Positions 27,635 to 36,481 of a DNA stretch of 64,000 nucleotides are shown piece by piece. This DNA is from Paenibacillus plantiphilus (GTDB lineage: Bacteria > Bacillota > Bacilli > Paenibacillales > Paenibacillaceae), in NCBI RefSeq assembly GCF_927798095.1, contig NZ_CAKMMF010000020.1, forward strand, positions 48,903 through 112,902. The letters run 5' to 3'. How positions within the stretch are numbered: the first letter of the stretch is position 1; every line of letters starts with the position of its first letter. The translations under genes were made by a program, and so were the position numbers. The notes below the pieces were generated by a model. That model made no database searches, was not told the DNA's origin, and was given only the letters and a program-made list of their open reading frames with translations.

Positions 27635-28288
27635 TTGGACAGTGATGTGGACAATAAGGACTCATTATCCGCTAAGCAGGATCAGACACGGCATACAGAC
27701 GGCGCTGCGGGAGCCGGCGGACATGATCCGCTGCAGGCGCTGCAGGATATAGAGTTCATCAAGCAGCTCATGGCAAGGAATCAGAAGAAGCTGGAGCAGG
27801 GCGCTCCGTTTTTGTTCATCTGGGGTACGTATATGATGCTCGGCTTTATCGGAATGCAGTTCATAGGGCTGATCTGGGCGATAACTTTCTGGCCGATTGG
27901 CTCAGTGGTTGGCGGTATACTCTCGGCGATAATCGGCATCAGGCAAAGTCGCGAGAGTGGTGTGACGAAGGGTGGAAGAGGCGACTGGATGTTCTGGCTG
28001 CCCTTCCTCGTAATGATACTCGCGGGCTATAGTCTGATGGCGCTAGATATCGTTAGGAAGGAATATCTGGGATTCTTCTGGTTAACCTTGACCGGTGTTA
28101 CTTATGTTTATTTGGGCACCTTGATCGGCAGGGGACCGATTATTCTCGGCATTTGGTTTATCGTGCTGTCCGTTCTGACCAAGCTGTTCTTCATCGAATA
28201 TCAGAACTTTATTTTTGGCCTGATGGGTGGAGGGAGTATCGTATTAATGGGCGTATTCCTGCAGCTGCGGGGGCGGAAGCATGGGTGA
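27635..28288 (+). CDS. Membrane protein of the ABC export operon
   Basis: About 217 residues. A polar N-terminal region (to about residue 50, containing a QDIEFIKQLMARNQKKLEQGAP helix) precedes six hydrophobic helices. Such proteins often accompany ABC-2 transporters together with a small winged-helix regulator and may modulate them; function unknown. I chose the TTG 8 bases after GAGGAG. It overlaps the regulator gene by eight bases. Confidence 0.7.
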   Translation: MDSDVDNKDSLSAKQDQTRHTDGAAGAGGHDPLQALQDIEFIKQLMARNQKKLEQGAPFLFIWGTYMMLGFIGMQFIGLIWAITFWPIGSVVGGILSAIIGIRQSRESGVTKGGRGDWMFWLPFLVMILAGYSLMALDIVRKEYLGFFWLTLTGVTYVYLGTLIGRGPIILGIWFIVLSVLTKLFFIEYQNFIFGLMGGGSIVLMGVFLQLRGRKHG

Positions 28289-28610
28289 TAATATACTGGA
28301 TGCGATTGACGATACCATTCATGCAAAAGCGCGTCTAGGCATTATGAGCCTGTTGATGGTGAACGGGGAGTGCGATTTCGTCTTTCTCCGCAATGAGCTT
28401 CAGCTAACGGAGGGCAATTTGGGCAACCATATTCGCGTGTTGGAGGAGGCCAATTACATACAGGTGAACAAAACCTTCGCCGGCAAGCGGCCCAAGACAA
28501 CCTGCGTGCCAACCGAACAGGGGATAAGTATGTTCAGGCAATATATCGAGGGCTTGGAGCGGATTATCCAAATGGCGCAATCTGCTGGCATCAAGCCCAA
28601 TAAAAACTAA
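28281..28610 (+). CDS. Winged-helix transcriptional regulator (ArsR/MarR-like, HTH_27 type)
   Basis: 109 residues. The helix-turn-helix is seen in ARLGIMSLLMVNGECDFVFLRNEL followed by LTEGNLGNHIRVLEEANYIQV, and the wing in KTFAGKRPKTTCVPTEQG. This small family regulates adjoining membrane-transport genes. It lies last in the ABC operon, overlapping the membrane-protein gene, and likely binds the palindrome over the operon promoter at 25874-25890 (inference). Confidence 0.85.
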   Translation: MGDNILDAIDDTIHAKARLGIMSLLMVNGECDFVFLRNELQLTEGNLGNHIRVLEEANYIQVNKTFAGKRPKTTCVPTEQGISMFRQYIEGLERIIQMAQSAGIKPNKN

Positions 28611-28613
28611 TCA

Positions 28614-28655
28614 GAGGCTGTCTCCTTGGTAGCATGCTACCAAGGAGACAGCCTC
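28614..28655. repeat. 42-bp perfect palindrome without a loop
   Basis: Arms of 21 bp (from GAGGCTGTCTCCTTGGTAGC onward) mirror each other with no mismatch and no central loop, ending four bases after the regulator stop codon. No T-run follows on the plus strand, although on the minus strand a T-rich stretch comes after a few bases. It may be a terminator or a DNA cruciform/protein site. Confidence 0.85.
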
Positions 28656-28720
28656 GCTGCTTGTGCGGAACGATATTCTCGACTGTACGCTGGCAAAGGA
28701 GGATTGACCCTATGCAGGTC

Positions 28721-28741
28721 GATCACAAGACAGCTGTGATC
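28721..28741 (-). terminator. Hairpin after the small lipoprotein gene
   Basis: GATCACA and TGTGATC, 7-bp perfect arms with a 7-base loop, seven bases after the lipoprotein stop on the minus strand. The T-tract is missing, so terminator activity is unsure. Confidence 0.35.
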
Positions 28742-28747
28742 GCATTA

Positions 28748-28969
28748 TTACTGCGTGCTATCGTTGTCAGCATCAGGATTGATATTAACATCCGGCTCAG
28801 CGGGAGTAACTATGGGCGTGTTGGTTTCTGCCTCGTTATTCGTATTGCCATTGCCATTGCTGTTGCCGTTGCTGTCCTTCATACATGCGGATGCCCCCAT
28901 AAGAAGAGTAATGCTCAGGGCTGCTGTCAGGAGCAGTCTGGACCAAGGTTTAAAAGTGTTTCTTTCCAT
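28748..28969 (-). CDS. Small lipoprotein with Asn/Gly-rich linker
   Basis: 73 residues. Signal peptide with lipobox MGASAC (C29 lipidated), then an SNGNSNGNGNTNN low-complexity stretch and an acidic, proline-containing tail. It would sit on the outer face of the membrane. AGGGGAAATGAAGC precedes the ATG. No function recognised. Confidence 0.65.
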   Translation of the reverse strand: MERNTFKPWSRLLLTAALSITLLMGASACMKDSNGNSNGNGNTNNEAETNTPIVTPAEPDVNINPDADNDSTQ

Positions 28970-29193
28970 GCTTCATTTCCCCTTTCGAATAGTGGGTCAC
29001 ATTCATGATAATTACATACCCCGATCAATAGAATTAAACACATCTGCGGCAATAATGGCGGAGAACGATAGAAAAAATGCGGAGCAGCAAGTGAAACTAT
29101 GACAGGATGGTGTCCACTTTGCCATCGTACAATGGAGTCAGCTCGTGAATGATGGGATTGACGATAGCGATAAGAAAAGGAAGCGTGGACACT

Positions 29194-29682
29194 ATGGAAA
29201 TCAACCAGACACAAGTGCATCTGGCAAGTATGATACTAGCCGGGGTGGAAGCAAGAACGGACAATCGGCGTGAAGCGGGGCCGGATGGCTGTATACCGGG
29301 GCTCTGGCAGACGTTCATGAATGCGGAATTATCCGAGCTTGCAGGGGTGCAGCCGCCGCAGCATACATACGTGCTGTACACGGACTACGAGAGCGATGTG
29401 AACGGTGCGTATACCGTACGAATAGGACATGAGTGGGAGAGCGAATCGGCGGCGATCAAGGCAGGATTGACACCGTCAGCACTGCCCGCATCGAAGTATA
29501 TCGTATTCAAGGCGACGGGAGGCTCCGTGCAGCAGGTAGTTATAGAGGCGTGGCATTACATCTGGGCATGGTTCGAATCCTCATCGCTTGTTCGTACGTA
29601 TACAGGGGATTTCGAGCGCTATGATGGAGCTGGGTTCGATCCCCAGCACGCAGTGGTGGAAATTTGCATAGCCATTCAATAG
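29194..29682 (+). CDS. AraC-type effector-binding (GyrI-like) domain protein
   Basis: About 162 residues without a DNA-binding domain. The SOUL/GyrI-like fold is suggested by VHLASMILAGVEART, PGLWQTFMNAELSELAGVQ, YVLYTDYESDVNGAYTVRIGHE, and the C-terminal YIWAWFESSSLVRTYTGDFERYD. Such stand-alone effector-binding proteins bind small hydrophobic or cationic ligands, and some modulate gyrase or act as sponges. Start: ATG at 29194 with AAGGAAG about 10 bases upstream. A hairpin follows its stop. Confidence 0.85.
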   Translation: MEINQTQVHLASMILAGVEARTDNRREAGPDGCIPGLWQTFMNAELSELAGVQPPQHTYVLYTDYESDVNGAYTVRIGHEWESESAAIKAGLTPSALPASKYIVFKATGGSVQQVVIEAWHYIWAWFESSSLVRTYTGDFERYDGAGFDPQHAVVEICIAIQ

Positions 29683-29707
29683 CAACAGACTACTAGTCGC
29701 GAAAAGA

Positions 29708-29745
29708 AAGACAAGCCTCTCCTGTTTGCGGAGGGGCTTGTTGTC
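29708..29745 (+). terminator. Hairpin after the effector-binding gene
   Basis: ACAAGCCTCTCC pairs with GGAGGGGCTTGT around a TGTTTGC loop, 28 bases after the stop codon. The T-tract is weak (tgtcgg). Confidence 0.55.
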
Positions 29746-29816
29746 GGTGTGTTGGTGTGTCGTCGGGAGGGAGGGGGATTTCCAGCAGCGGTCGGGAACC
29801 CTGTACCTACCTCCTT

Positions 29817-30253
29817 TTGGCCACTATCCCTTTCGCTCAGATGGATCGGTGGATAGCTCCCAAACCCACTTGCAGTTGAGTGAAGGAGGGAGTGGAGCTA
29901 GCATCTCGTTACCCAACGGCTTACAGCCCCCACGGCCCCGCGTTATCTGAGGGAAGGGGATAGTGGGGCAAAGGCTCGCCTGCCCCTACGGCCCCCGCGT
30001 TATCTGAGCGAAAGGGATAGCGGAGCAAAGGTCTGGCTGCCCCCACGGCCCTCGCGTTAACTGAGTGAAGGGGATAGTGGAGCAGGGGGCCGCCTGCCCA
30101 CCACGGCCCGCGTTAACTGAGCGAAAGGGATAGTGGAGCAAAGGTCTGGCTGCCCCCACGGTCCCGGCGTTAACTGAGTGAAAGGGATAGTGGAGCAAGG
30201 GCCAGCCTGCCCCCATGGCCCCAGCGTTAACTGAGCGAAGGGGATAATGGCCA
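29817..30253 (+). repeat. 57-bp tandem array bounded by inverted copies
   Basis: Six units begin GTTATCTGA or GTTAACTGA at 29942, 29999, 30056, 30112, 30169 and 30226 (spacing 57, 57, 56, 57, 57), each with a GCGAAAGGGATAGTGGAGCA core and a GC-rich second half. At the left edge (29817-29839) the core occurs once in reverse orientation (TGGCCACTATCCCTTTCGCT), matching the right-edge copy that ends in TGGCCA. The element is thus framed by an inverted repeat of about 23 bp. No gene inside. Confidence 0.88.
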
Positions 30254-30389
30254 TAGGTCTGGAGGAGGCGGAGGTTTGGTCTGGCGAGCTGCTGAGGCGG
30301 GGAACGGTCAGGGTCTATTTTTCCTCCACTAAACGATCGCACAATCTCTCTCGATAAGGCACTCATACTTTATGTAGAGGTGACTTATA

Positions 30390-31172
30390 TTGAAAGCACG
30401 CAGGTATAACAGCAATAATATTAGAGGCAAGCTCCGTGTCTGTAAATATTTGGCCGCCAGCAAAGGGCTCAAACAACATATTCCACACACGGTTCTGTTA
30501 ACGGAGTCTAATCTCAAGTCCATGTCCCAAATGTACAAATCCGTATACATCAAACCGGATATAGGCTCGATGGGAATAGGCGTGTATAAGCTGAATCGCA
30601 TTTCGGATGGCTTCGAGCTGTATTCGACCACCAAGCGACAGCAGCATCGACACCATTTCGGTTCTGTCTCGGCGGTGTATCGCCATATAAAAGCCCGACA
30701 TAAGAGCAGAATGATTGTTCAAACAACGATTGCACTTGATCGTGTCAATGATCGCCCATATGATATTCGAGCAATGGTTCAGCGAAGACCGGGCGGAGCG
30801 TGGACATGCACAGGCTTCTTGGTTAAAGTGGGTGCCGGACCGAACCATATCGTGACCAATTATTATCAAGGAGGGACCATCGAGACGATTCAGAAACACC
30901 TCAAGAAGAAGGGATTCTCCGATTCACGGCGAGAATCGCGCATCCAGTCGCTATCCAGCAAGGCGATTGCGGTTTCCAGAGCATTGAGCAGCAGGCGGTC
31001 TGGCATGCGTGAGATGGGGATTGATTTCGCCTATGATAAGAATGATCGCCTGTGGATCCTGGAAGTGAACTCCAACCACCCGCAATTCCATCCACTTAAA
31101 AATTTGGACCGCAAGGCGTTCAGCCGAATGCTATCTTTCGCCAAAAGCTACGGCAGACACAACAGCAAATGA
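30390..31172 (+). CDS. YheC/YheD-like ATP-grasp protein
   Basis: 260 residues. The YheC/D-type features are VYIKPDIGSMGIGVYKL (nucleotide-binding loop), PYDIRAMVQRRPGGAWTCTGFLVKVG, and the metal-binding end EMGIDFAYDKNDRLWILEVNSNHP. In Bacillus the YheC/D family is linked to the spore coat. ATP-grasp enzymes join a carboxylate to an amine. TTG start with GAGGTG upstream. It is monocistronic, with a hairpin after it, and a spore-associated role is inference from the family. Confidence 0.85.
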   Translation: MKARRYNSNNIRGKLRVCKYLAASKGLKQHIPHTVLLTESNLKSMSQMYKSVYIKPDIGSMGIGVYKLNRISDGFELYSTTKRQQHRHHFGSVSAVYRHIKARHKSRMIVQTTIALDRVNDRPYDIRAMVQRRPGGAWTCTGFLVKVGAGPNHIVTNYYQGGTIETIQKHLKKKGFSDSRRESRIQSLSSKAIAVSRALSSRRSGMREMGIDFAYDKNDRLWILEVNSNHPQFHPLKNLDRKAFSRMLSFAKSYGRHNSK

Positions 31173-31180
31173 AACGAAGC

Positions 31181-31212
31181 ACAGCATGCATGGAGAATGC
31201 ATGCTGTTCATT
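31181..31212 (+). terminator. Hairpin after the YheC/D-like gene
   Basis: ACAGCATGCAT and ATGCATGCTGT, perfect 11-bp arms around GGAGA, nine bases after the stop codon. Only a short T-containing tail (tcatta) follows. Confidence 0.6.
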
Positions 31213-31443
31213 ATGCTGGATTGCGGCTGCTGCTGTACCGCAGCTTGTTTCTTCCGGCTCTCATCGACGTGACAAGCATCGGATCAGCAATAGATAAGTA
31301 ATCGATCTTTACACCGATCCAGATAATGGATTAAGCTAGGTGTAATGGTAATAACGCCAAATGTATCAGAGACAGGGGGCGGCCTCGGGTCATTAGTAGG
31401 AGAATGATCAATCAATTCGATATACAACAGAGGGAGTGAAGTG

Positions 31444-32673
31444 ATGAAGGATTTAAACCTAAGTTTACGTTCCGTTTTTTGCCTGCTCGGACTACTGCTA
31501 GTATTCGTCACGGGCTGTGCAGAGAATAATCAGCAGCCAGCGAAGGATGCTGCCGCGGTACAGGAGAATGAGAAGCAGCTTGAGAAGGCAGAGGGGGAGG
31601 CCGGCACTGCAGAAGCGGCTATTAAAGAAGCGACACAGGAGCTGTGGAAGTATGAGACGCAGGGACGCATTACGTCTTCACCGCTTGTTTATGAAAACGC
31701 TGTCTTCTTCGGGAGTGACGACGGCAAGCTGCATGCTGTATCGGCGGAGGGCGGAGAGGTGAAGTGGAGCTTCGAGGCAGGAAGTGAAGTCCGTTCCAGC
31801 CCTAAGCTCACCAGCTCGGGAAACGTGATATTCCAGAATCATGACGGCGTCGTCTACGCGCTGGATGCCAAGAGCGGGAAGGCTGCTTGGGTATTCAAGG
31901 AGGGCGCGGTACAGGGGCAGATGGAGATGGATCAATGGGACTATTTTGATGCGTCGGCATCTGTGGACGGCGACAGGATTTACATAGGCCATGCCAGCGG
32001 AATGATGTACGCCCTTCAGGAGAAGTCAGGTGAAATGCTATGGCAATTCAAGGCGGGGGCTCCTATTAAGGCGACTGCGGCTCATGATGATGAGCGTGTC
32101 TATGTGGGAGACTGGAACGGGAAGCTGTATGCCTTGAATAAAACGGATGGCAAGCTTATATGGGAGTATCAGACAAAGCCGAATCAGCATCATAAAGCGA
32201 TTCAGTCAACGCCGTGGGTTGAGGACGGGGTCGTCTATGTGGGAGGCCGGAATTTCTCCCTCTATGCACTGGATGCCGCCAAGGGAACTGTGCTCTGGGA
32301 GCAGCCGGAGCCGGCTTGGGTCGCATCCCCGGTCTTAGCAGAGGGCAAGCTGCTGGCGGGCAACTCCAATGGCACTTTCATGAAAGCAGTTGAACCTGAT
32401 ACTGGAAGCATGCTGTGGAAGTTTATGCTGAAGAGCAATGTATTGGCAGCGCCCGCTGTTGCAGATGGGGTTGTCTATTTCGGCTCAGGCTATGCTTATG
32501 CGAATGGCAGCCGAGAAGAATTTCTCTATGCGGTGGAGCTTGCGACCGGCGTGTTGAAGTGGAAGCATCCGACCTACAAGCTGCAGACTACGCCAGTCGT
32601 GCAAGGCGATATAATCTATTACACAGGGTTCGATCAGGCGCTTCATGCGGTGCGTATGGGTGGTACTGATTAG
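31444..32673 (+). CDS. Lipoprotein with PQQ-type beta-propeller (outer-face)
   Basis: 409 residues. Lipobox VTGC (C25 lipidated), an acidic/Ala-rich linker (about 30-60), then seven or so propeller blades of the PQQ_2/BamB type (repeats such as VYALDAKSGKAAWVFK, MYALQEKSGEMLWQFK, LYALNKTDGKLIWEYQ). The propeller may be a protein-interaction scaffold; PQQ-binding is not certain as no catalytic residues were identified. Start: ATG at 31444 after GGGAG. The esterase gene follows by 17 bases, so both are probably one operon. Confidence 0.87.
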   Translation: MKDLNLSLRSVFCLLGLLLVFVTGCAENNQQPAKDAAAVQENEKQLEKAEGEAGTAEAAIKEATQELWKYETQGRITSSPLVYENAVFFGSDDGKLHAVSAEGGEVKWSFEAGSEVRSSPKLTSSGNVIFQNHDGVVYALDAKSGKAAWVFKEGAVQGQMEMDQWDYFDASASVDGDRIYIGHASGMMYALQEKSGEMLWQFKAGAPIKATAAHDDERVYVGDWNGKLYALNKTDGKLIWEYQTKPNQHHKAIQSTPWVEDGVVYVGGRNFSLYALDAAKGTVLWEQPEPAWVASPVLAEGKLLAGNSNGTFMKAVEPDTGSMLWKFMLKSNVLAAPAVADGVVYFGSGYAYANGSREEFLYAVELATGVLKWKHPTYKLQTTPVVQGDIIYYTGFDQALHAVRMGGTD

Positions 32674-32690
32674 AGGGCAGGGGGATGCAT

Positions 32691-33617
32691 ATGCGCAAAT
32701 GGTTATGTGCAATTATTATTAACATCGTTCTGGTAATAACAGGGGGCTGTGCTCAGCCACAAAACAATGTCGACGAATCGCCTCCAATAGAGGCAGCGGC
32801 ACAAACATCGCTGGAACCGGAGAAGAATGACTTGGGAAATGGACCTGTCTGGAACAAAGAGGTTTTCTACAGCGAATCGCTGCAGAAGGAGATGGACGTT
32901 AATGTGTATCTGCCGCCGGGCTATACGAATTCGGAAAGCTACCCGGTGCTGTATCTTCTGCATGGATTCGCCGGTAATTATCAGGATTGGATTCCGCAGA
33001 GCGGACTGCCGCGGATTGCGGATCGGCTTATAAGGAACGGCAAGATCAAGCCGGTCATCGTCGTTAGTCCGCAGATTGATACCAGCTTCGGCATTAATTC
33101 GAATGATGGCCCTGCTACTGTGAACATGATTGGAGTAAGCGAGGGGCTGTATGAGGACTATATCGCGCAGGATCTGCGCAAATTTATAGAGAAGAACTAT
33201 GCCGCGGCTACAGATTCGGAGAGCAGATACATTGGCGGCATCTCCATGGGCGGCTTCGGTGCTCTTCATATTGCTTTTCGCAATCCGGAGCTGTACAGCA
33301 GAGTCGGCGGGCACAGCGCATCGCTGTGGCTGGAGGATTCCGAGGATTTCTACGATCAGAAGCTATGGGCGTTCGGAGACAAGGATACGAAGCGCAAGCG
33401 CGATCCGCTTGAGCTTGCGGAATATGCCGATTTGTCGGCGATGGAGGTTTATCTGGATTGCGGCAGCTATGATGCGTTCGCCCCGCGTTCAGCCAAGCTG
33501 TATGAGGTGCTCGCCGAACGTGGAGTTTCGACAGAGCTGCATATTCAGGAGGGTGGACACAGCGGCGAATATTGGAGCAGGCATGTCGAGGATTATTTGC
33601 TGTTCTATGCGAAATAG
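32691..33617 (+). CDS. Putative esterase lipoprotein (alpha/beta hydrolase)
   Basis: About 308 residues. Lipobox ITGGC, then an esterase-D/feruloyl-esterase-like fold: YPVLYLLHGFAG (oxyanion loop), GGISMGGFGALHIAF (nucleophile serine in GxSxG), and a likely catalytic His in EGGHSGEYW near the end, with Asp in LDCGSYDAFAP. It probably hydrolyses an ester outside the membrane; substrate unknown. Start chosen at the second in-frame ATG, 32691, since the first touches the GGGGG ribosome site. Confidence 0.88.
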   Translation: MRKWLCAIIINIVLVITGGCAQPQNNVDESPPIEAAAQTSLEPEKNDLGNGPVWNKEVFYSESLQKEMDVNVYLPPGYTNSESYPVLYLLHGFAGNYQDWIPQSGLPRIADRLIRNGKIKPVIVVSPQIDTSFGINSNDGPATVNMIGVSEGLYEDYIAQDLRKFIEKNYAAATDSESRYIGGISMGGFGALHIAFRNPELYSRVGGHSASLWLEDSEDFYDQKLWAFGDKDTKRKRDPLELAEYADLSAMEVYLDCGSYDAFAPRSAKLYEVLAERGVSTELHIQEGGHSGEYWSRHVEDYLLFYAK

Positions 33618-33752
33618 CATCGTAAATGGAATCGGAATTGGAATCATTTCTTGCATAAAATGTTGTCCACAAATGAATAAGTTTGGTTTATACTATTAGT
33701 AAGCATGCATTTCATGTCAACAAACATAACATAACCGGGGGTGCGTTCATCA

Positions 33753-34853
33753 ATGAAAAAGGGAATCGTCGTATTAGCCGTTTGTGCATTAGTGTTAAGT
33801 TTGCTTGCCGGTTGCGGCAGCAAGGAGAACGGAGGCTCTGAAGGATCTGGAGATGCGGGGTCTGCAAGCTTCAAGGTCGGGATGGTCACGGATGCAGGCA
33901 CAATTGACGACAAGTCCTTTAACCAAGGCACCTGGGAAGGAATTAAGAAAGCAGCCGAGGAGCTCAAGCTTGACAGCAAGTACTTGAAGCCTAACGGAAC
34001 GACAGAAGCGGAATATACGAAGGAAATCGGCAATCTCTTTGATGCCGGGTACAAATTCATCGTAACGCCTGGATTCAAGTTCGAGACGGCAATCTTCAAG
34101 TCCCAGGACAAATATAAGGATGCCAAGTTCGTACTGATTGACGGTGCGCCGCATAACGGAGACGGCAAGGCCGTGGTGAATGACAATACGGTATCGATCT
34201 TTTTCGCGGAGCATGAATCCGGATTTATGGCAGGCGTTGCAACAGCGCTTCAGCTGAAAGAAGGCGAAGCGGGCTTTATCGGCGGTATGGAAATTCCACC
34301 GGTACAGAAGTACAACTGGGGATTCCAGCAAGGCGTGAATTACGCGAACGAGAATCTGGGTACGAAGATCTCCATCAAGAAGGAGAACGTAATCTACGAA
34401 GGCAGCTTCGATAACGTAGCTGGCGGCGGACAGCTTGCAGCGCAAATGTTCGATCGTGGCGTTAATGTGATCTTCTGTGCGGCGGGCGGAGTTGGCGTAG
34501 GTGCAATTAATGAAGCGAAAACACGGGCTGCCGGCGGTAAAGATGTATGGATCGTCGGTGTAGACGTAGATCAATATGCGGATGGTGTCTATAAGGATGA
34601 TAAGTCGATCATTCTTACCTCGGCAATGAAGAAGATCGACCATGCTGCTTTTGACATGATCAAAGCAGAGCAGGAGGGCAAGTTCCCAGGCGGACAGACG
34701 CTGGTATTCGATGCGAAGAATGATGGCGTAGGCATACCGGTGGAAAACCCGAATCTGAGTGCGGATACGACGACGAAGGCCGATGAGCTGTTTCAGAAGC
34801 TCAAGGCTGGTGAAATTACAGTAGCGGGCGAGCAAGGAAGCCTGATTAAGTAG
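33753..34853 (+). CDS. nupN: BMP-family (PnrA/Med-like) nucleoside-binding lipoprotein
   Basis: 366 residues. Signal peptide with lipobox LLAGC (C21), then the BMP domain: KVGMVTDAGTIDDKSFNQGTWEG, KFVLIDGAP, FFAEHESGFMAGVATALQL, and GVDVDQYADG. The family binds nucleosides (PnrA, YufN/NupN). It feeds the ATPase and two permeases that follow. The ATG at 33753 is preferred over an upstream GTG because of GGGGGTG before it. A terminator hairpin after it probably raises its relative expression over the rest. The nucleoside substrate is inferred from family and operon. Confidence 0.92.
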   Translation: MKKGIVVLAVCALVLSLLAGCGSKENGGSEGSGDAGSASFKVGMVTDAGTIDDKSFNQGTWEGIKKAAEELKLDSKYLKPNGTTEAEYTKEIGNLFDAGYKFIVTPGFKFETAIFKSQDKYKDAKFVLIDGAPHNGDGKAVVNDNTVSIFFAEHESGFMAGVATALQLKEGEAGFIGGMEIPPVQKYNWGFQQGVNYANENLGTKISIKKENVIYEGSFDNVAGGGQLAAQMFDRGVNVIFCAAGGVGVGAINEAKTRAAGGKDVWIVGVDVDQYADGVYKDDKSIILTSAMKKIDHAAFDMIKAEQEGKFPGGQTLVFDAKNDGVGIPVENPNLSADTTTKADELFQKLKAGEITVAGEQGSLIK

Positions 34854-34897
34854 ATAGCAGTTTGATCCAAGCAATTTGATGATGAATTAAATACCGG

Positions 34898-34923
34898 AAG
34901 AGACGGGCTACCGTCTCTTTTTG
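34898..34923 (+). terminator. Intra-operon terminator/attenuator after the binding-protein gene
   Basis: AGAGACGG-GCTA-CCGTCTCT followed by TTTTT lies between the binding-protein and ATPase genes. Partial termination here would give excess binding protein, a common layout. Confidence 0.8.
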
Positions 34924-34951
34924 GTTTAAGGCTATAAGGGAGGGATGCTCG

Positions 34952-36481
34952 ATGGATTATGCGGTTGAGATGCTGGACATAAGAAAGGAATTTCCGGGCA
35001 TTGTCGCCAATGACGATATTACGCTCCGTCTGAAGCGCGGGGAGATTCATGCTCTTCTGGGCGAGAACGGAGCGGGCAAATCAACGCTGATGGGCATACT
35101 ATTCGGCATGTATCAAGCTGATCGCGGGATGATTAAGGTGAGCGGCAAGGAAGTGCGCATCGGCAATCCTAATGTGGCGACCAAGCTGGGTATTGGCATG
35201 GTGCATCAGCATTTTAAGCTCGTCAGTACATTTACGGTAACAGAGAATATCATTCTGGGCAGCGAGACCCGCAAGGGGCTTGTATTGGATGTGAAGACGG
35301 CTAGCAAGCGAATAGAGCAGTTGTCTCAGCGATACGGCCTGAATGTAGATCCCCATGCAAAGATTGAAGATATATCGGTCGGCATGCAGCAGAGGGTGGA
35401 AATTCTGAAGATGCTGTATCGGGATGCTGAAGTGCTTATATTGGACGAGCCGACCGCTGTGCTGACGCCACAGGAAATATTGGATCTCGGCATCATTATG
35501 AAAAATCTCATTGGAGAGGGCAAGTCCATCATTCTGATCACGCATAAGCTCAAGGAAATCAAGGCGAACGCACACCGCTGCACCGTTATAAGACGCGGCA
35601 AGACGATTGGGACGGTTGATGTGGCTTCGACGAGTGAGCTGGTCATGGCGGAGATGATGGTAGGCCGCAGTGTGACCTTCAAGGTAGACAAGAAGGCTGC
35701 TTCTCCAGGCGAGATTGTGCTGCAGGTAGATTCGCTATCGGTGAACAACAACAAGAAATGTCTGGCGCTGAACAATTTCTCTCTAGAGGTGCGGGCTGGT
35801 GAGATTGTCGGTATTGCCGGTGTGGACGGGAACGGCCAATCGGAATTAGTGGAAGCGATTGCAGGCCTTCGGAAGCCGGAATCGGGCAGTGTTCGGCTGA
35901 AGGGCGAGGAGATCACGGGCCTGTCGGTCCGCAGCCGAATCCATCGGGGTATCGGGCACATTCCCGAGGATCGTCAGAAGCGGGGGCTCGTTCTGGACTA
36001 TACGATTGCAGAGAACATGGTGCTGGAGGTCTATCATCGTGAGCCGCATTCCAAGCGGGGAATTTTGAACAAAGCTGCGATCAAGCAATACGCGGAGCGG
36101 ATTATTGCCAGCTTCGACGTTCGATCCGGGCAAGGAGCTTCGTCGATTGTCCGCTCGCTATCTGGCGGCAATCAGCAGAAGGCGATTATCGGCCGGGAGA
36201 TCGAGCTCAATCCGGATCTGCTCATTGCTGTACAGCCAACAAGGGGACTGGATGTTGGCTCGATTGAATACATCCATAGGCGGCTGGTGGAGCAGCGTGA
36301 CAAGGGAAAGGCGGTACTTCTAATCTCGTTGGAGCTTGATGAAATATTGAATCTGTCTGACCGGATTGCTGTCCTGAATCAAGGCGAACGGATTGGAGTC
36401 GTCAATGCTTCTGAGACGAACGAGAACGAAATCGGCATGATGATGGCTGGCGTGACAGCAGAAGGAGGGGGAGAAGCATGA
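34952..36481 (+). CDS. nupO: Nucleoside ABC transporter ATPase (dual domain)
   Basis: 509 residues with two nucleotide-binding halves. First: LLGENGAGKSTLMGILFG (Walker A), SVGMQQRVEILKMLYRDAEVLILDEPTAVLTP (signature variant and Walker B). Second: GIAGVDGNGQSELVEAIAGL, SGGNQQKAIIGREIELNPDLLIAVQPTRGLD. This tandem layout is typical of ribose-type and BMP-linked nucleoside importers (YufO/NupO). AAGGGAGGG precedes the ATG. It overlaps the permease gene by four bases. Confidence 0.93.
   Translation: MDYAVEMLDIRKEFPGIVANDDITLRLKRGEIHALLGENGAGKSTLMGILFGMYQADRGMIKVSGKEVRIGNPNVATKLGIGMVHQHFKLVSTFTVTENIILGSETRKGLVLDVKTASKRIEQLSQRYGLNVDPHAKIEDISVGMQQRVEILKMLYRDAEVLILDEPTAVLTPQEILDLGIIMKNLIGEGKSIILITHKLKEIKANAHRCTVIRRGKTIGTVDVASTSELVMAEMMVGRSVTFKVDKKAASPGEIVLQVDSLSVNNNKKCLALNNFSLEVRAGEIVGIAGVDGNGQSELVEAIAGLRKPESGSVRLKGEEITGLSVRSRIHRGIGHIPEDRQKRGLVLDYTIAENMVLEVYHREPHSKRGILNKAAIKQYAERIIASFDVRSGQGASSIVRSLSGGNQQKAIIGREIELNPDLLIAVQPTRGLDVGSIEYIHRRLVEQRDKGKAVLLISLELDEILNLSDRIAVLNQGERIGVVNASETNENEIGMMMAGVTAEGGGEA

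Noticed and set aside
28712..29008. Plus-strand frame with AAAGGAGG opposite the small lipoprotein
   Set aside because: It has a fair ribosome site but is antisense to a gene with a clear lipobox and good start; the protein looks random.
29560..29655. tRNA-like T-arm sequences (GGTTCGAATCC; CTGGGTTCGATCCCCAG)
   Set aside because: They lie inside the effector-binding gene and there is no matching acceptor stem, D-arm or anticodon arm upstream.
29817..30253. CRISPR array
   Set aside because: The 57-bp units are similar along their whole length and lack unique spacers.
33795..34874. 359-codon minus-strand open frame
   Set aside because: Shadow of the BMP lipoprotein gene.
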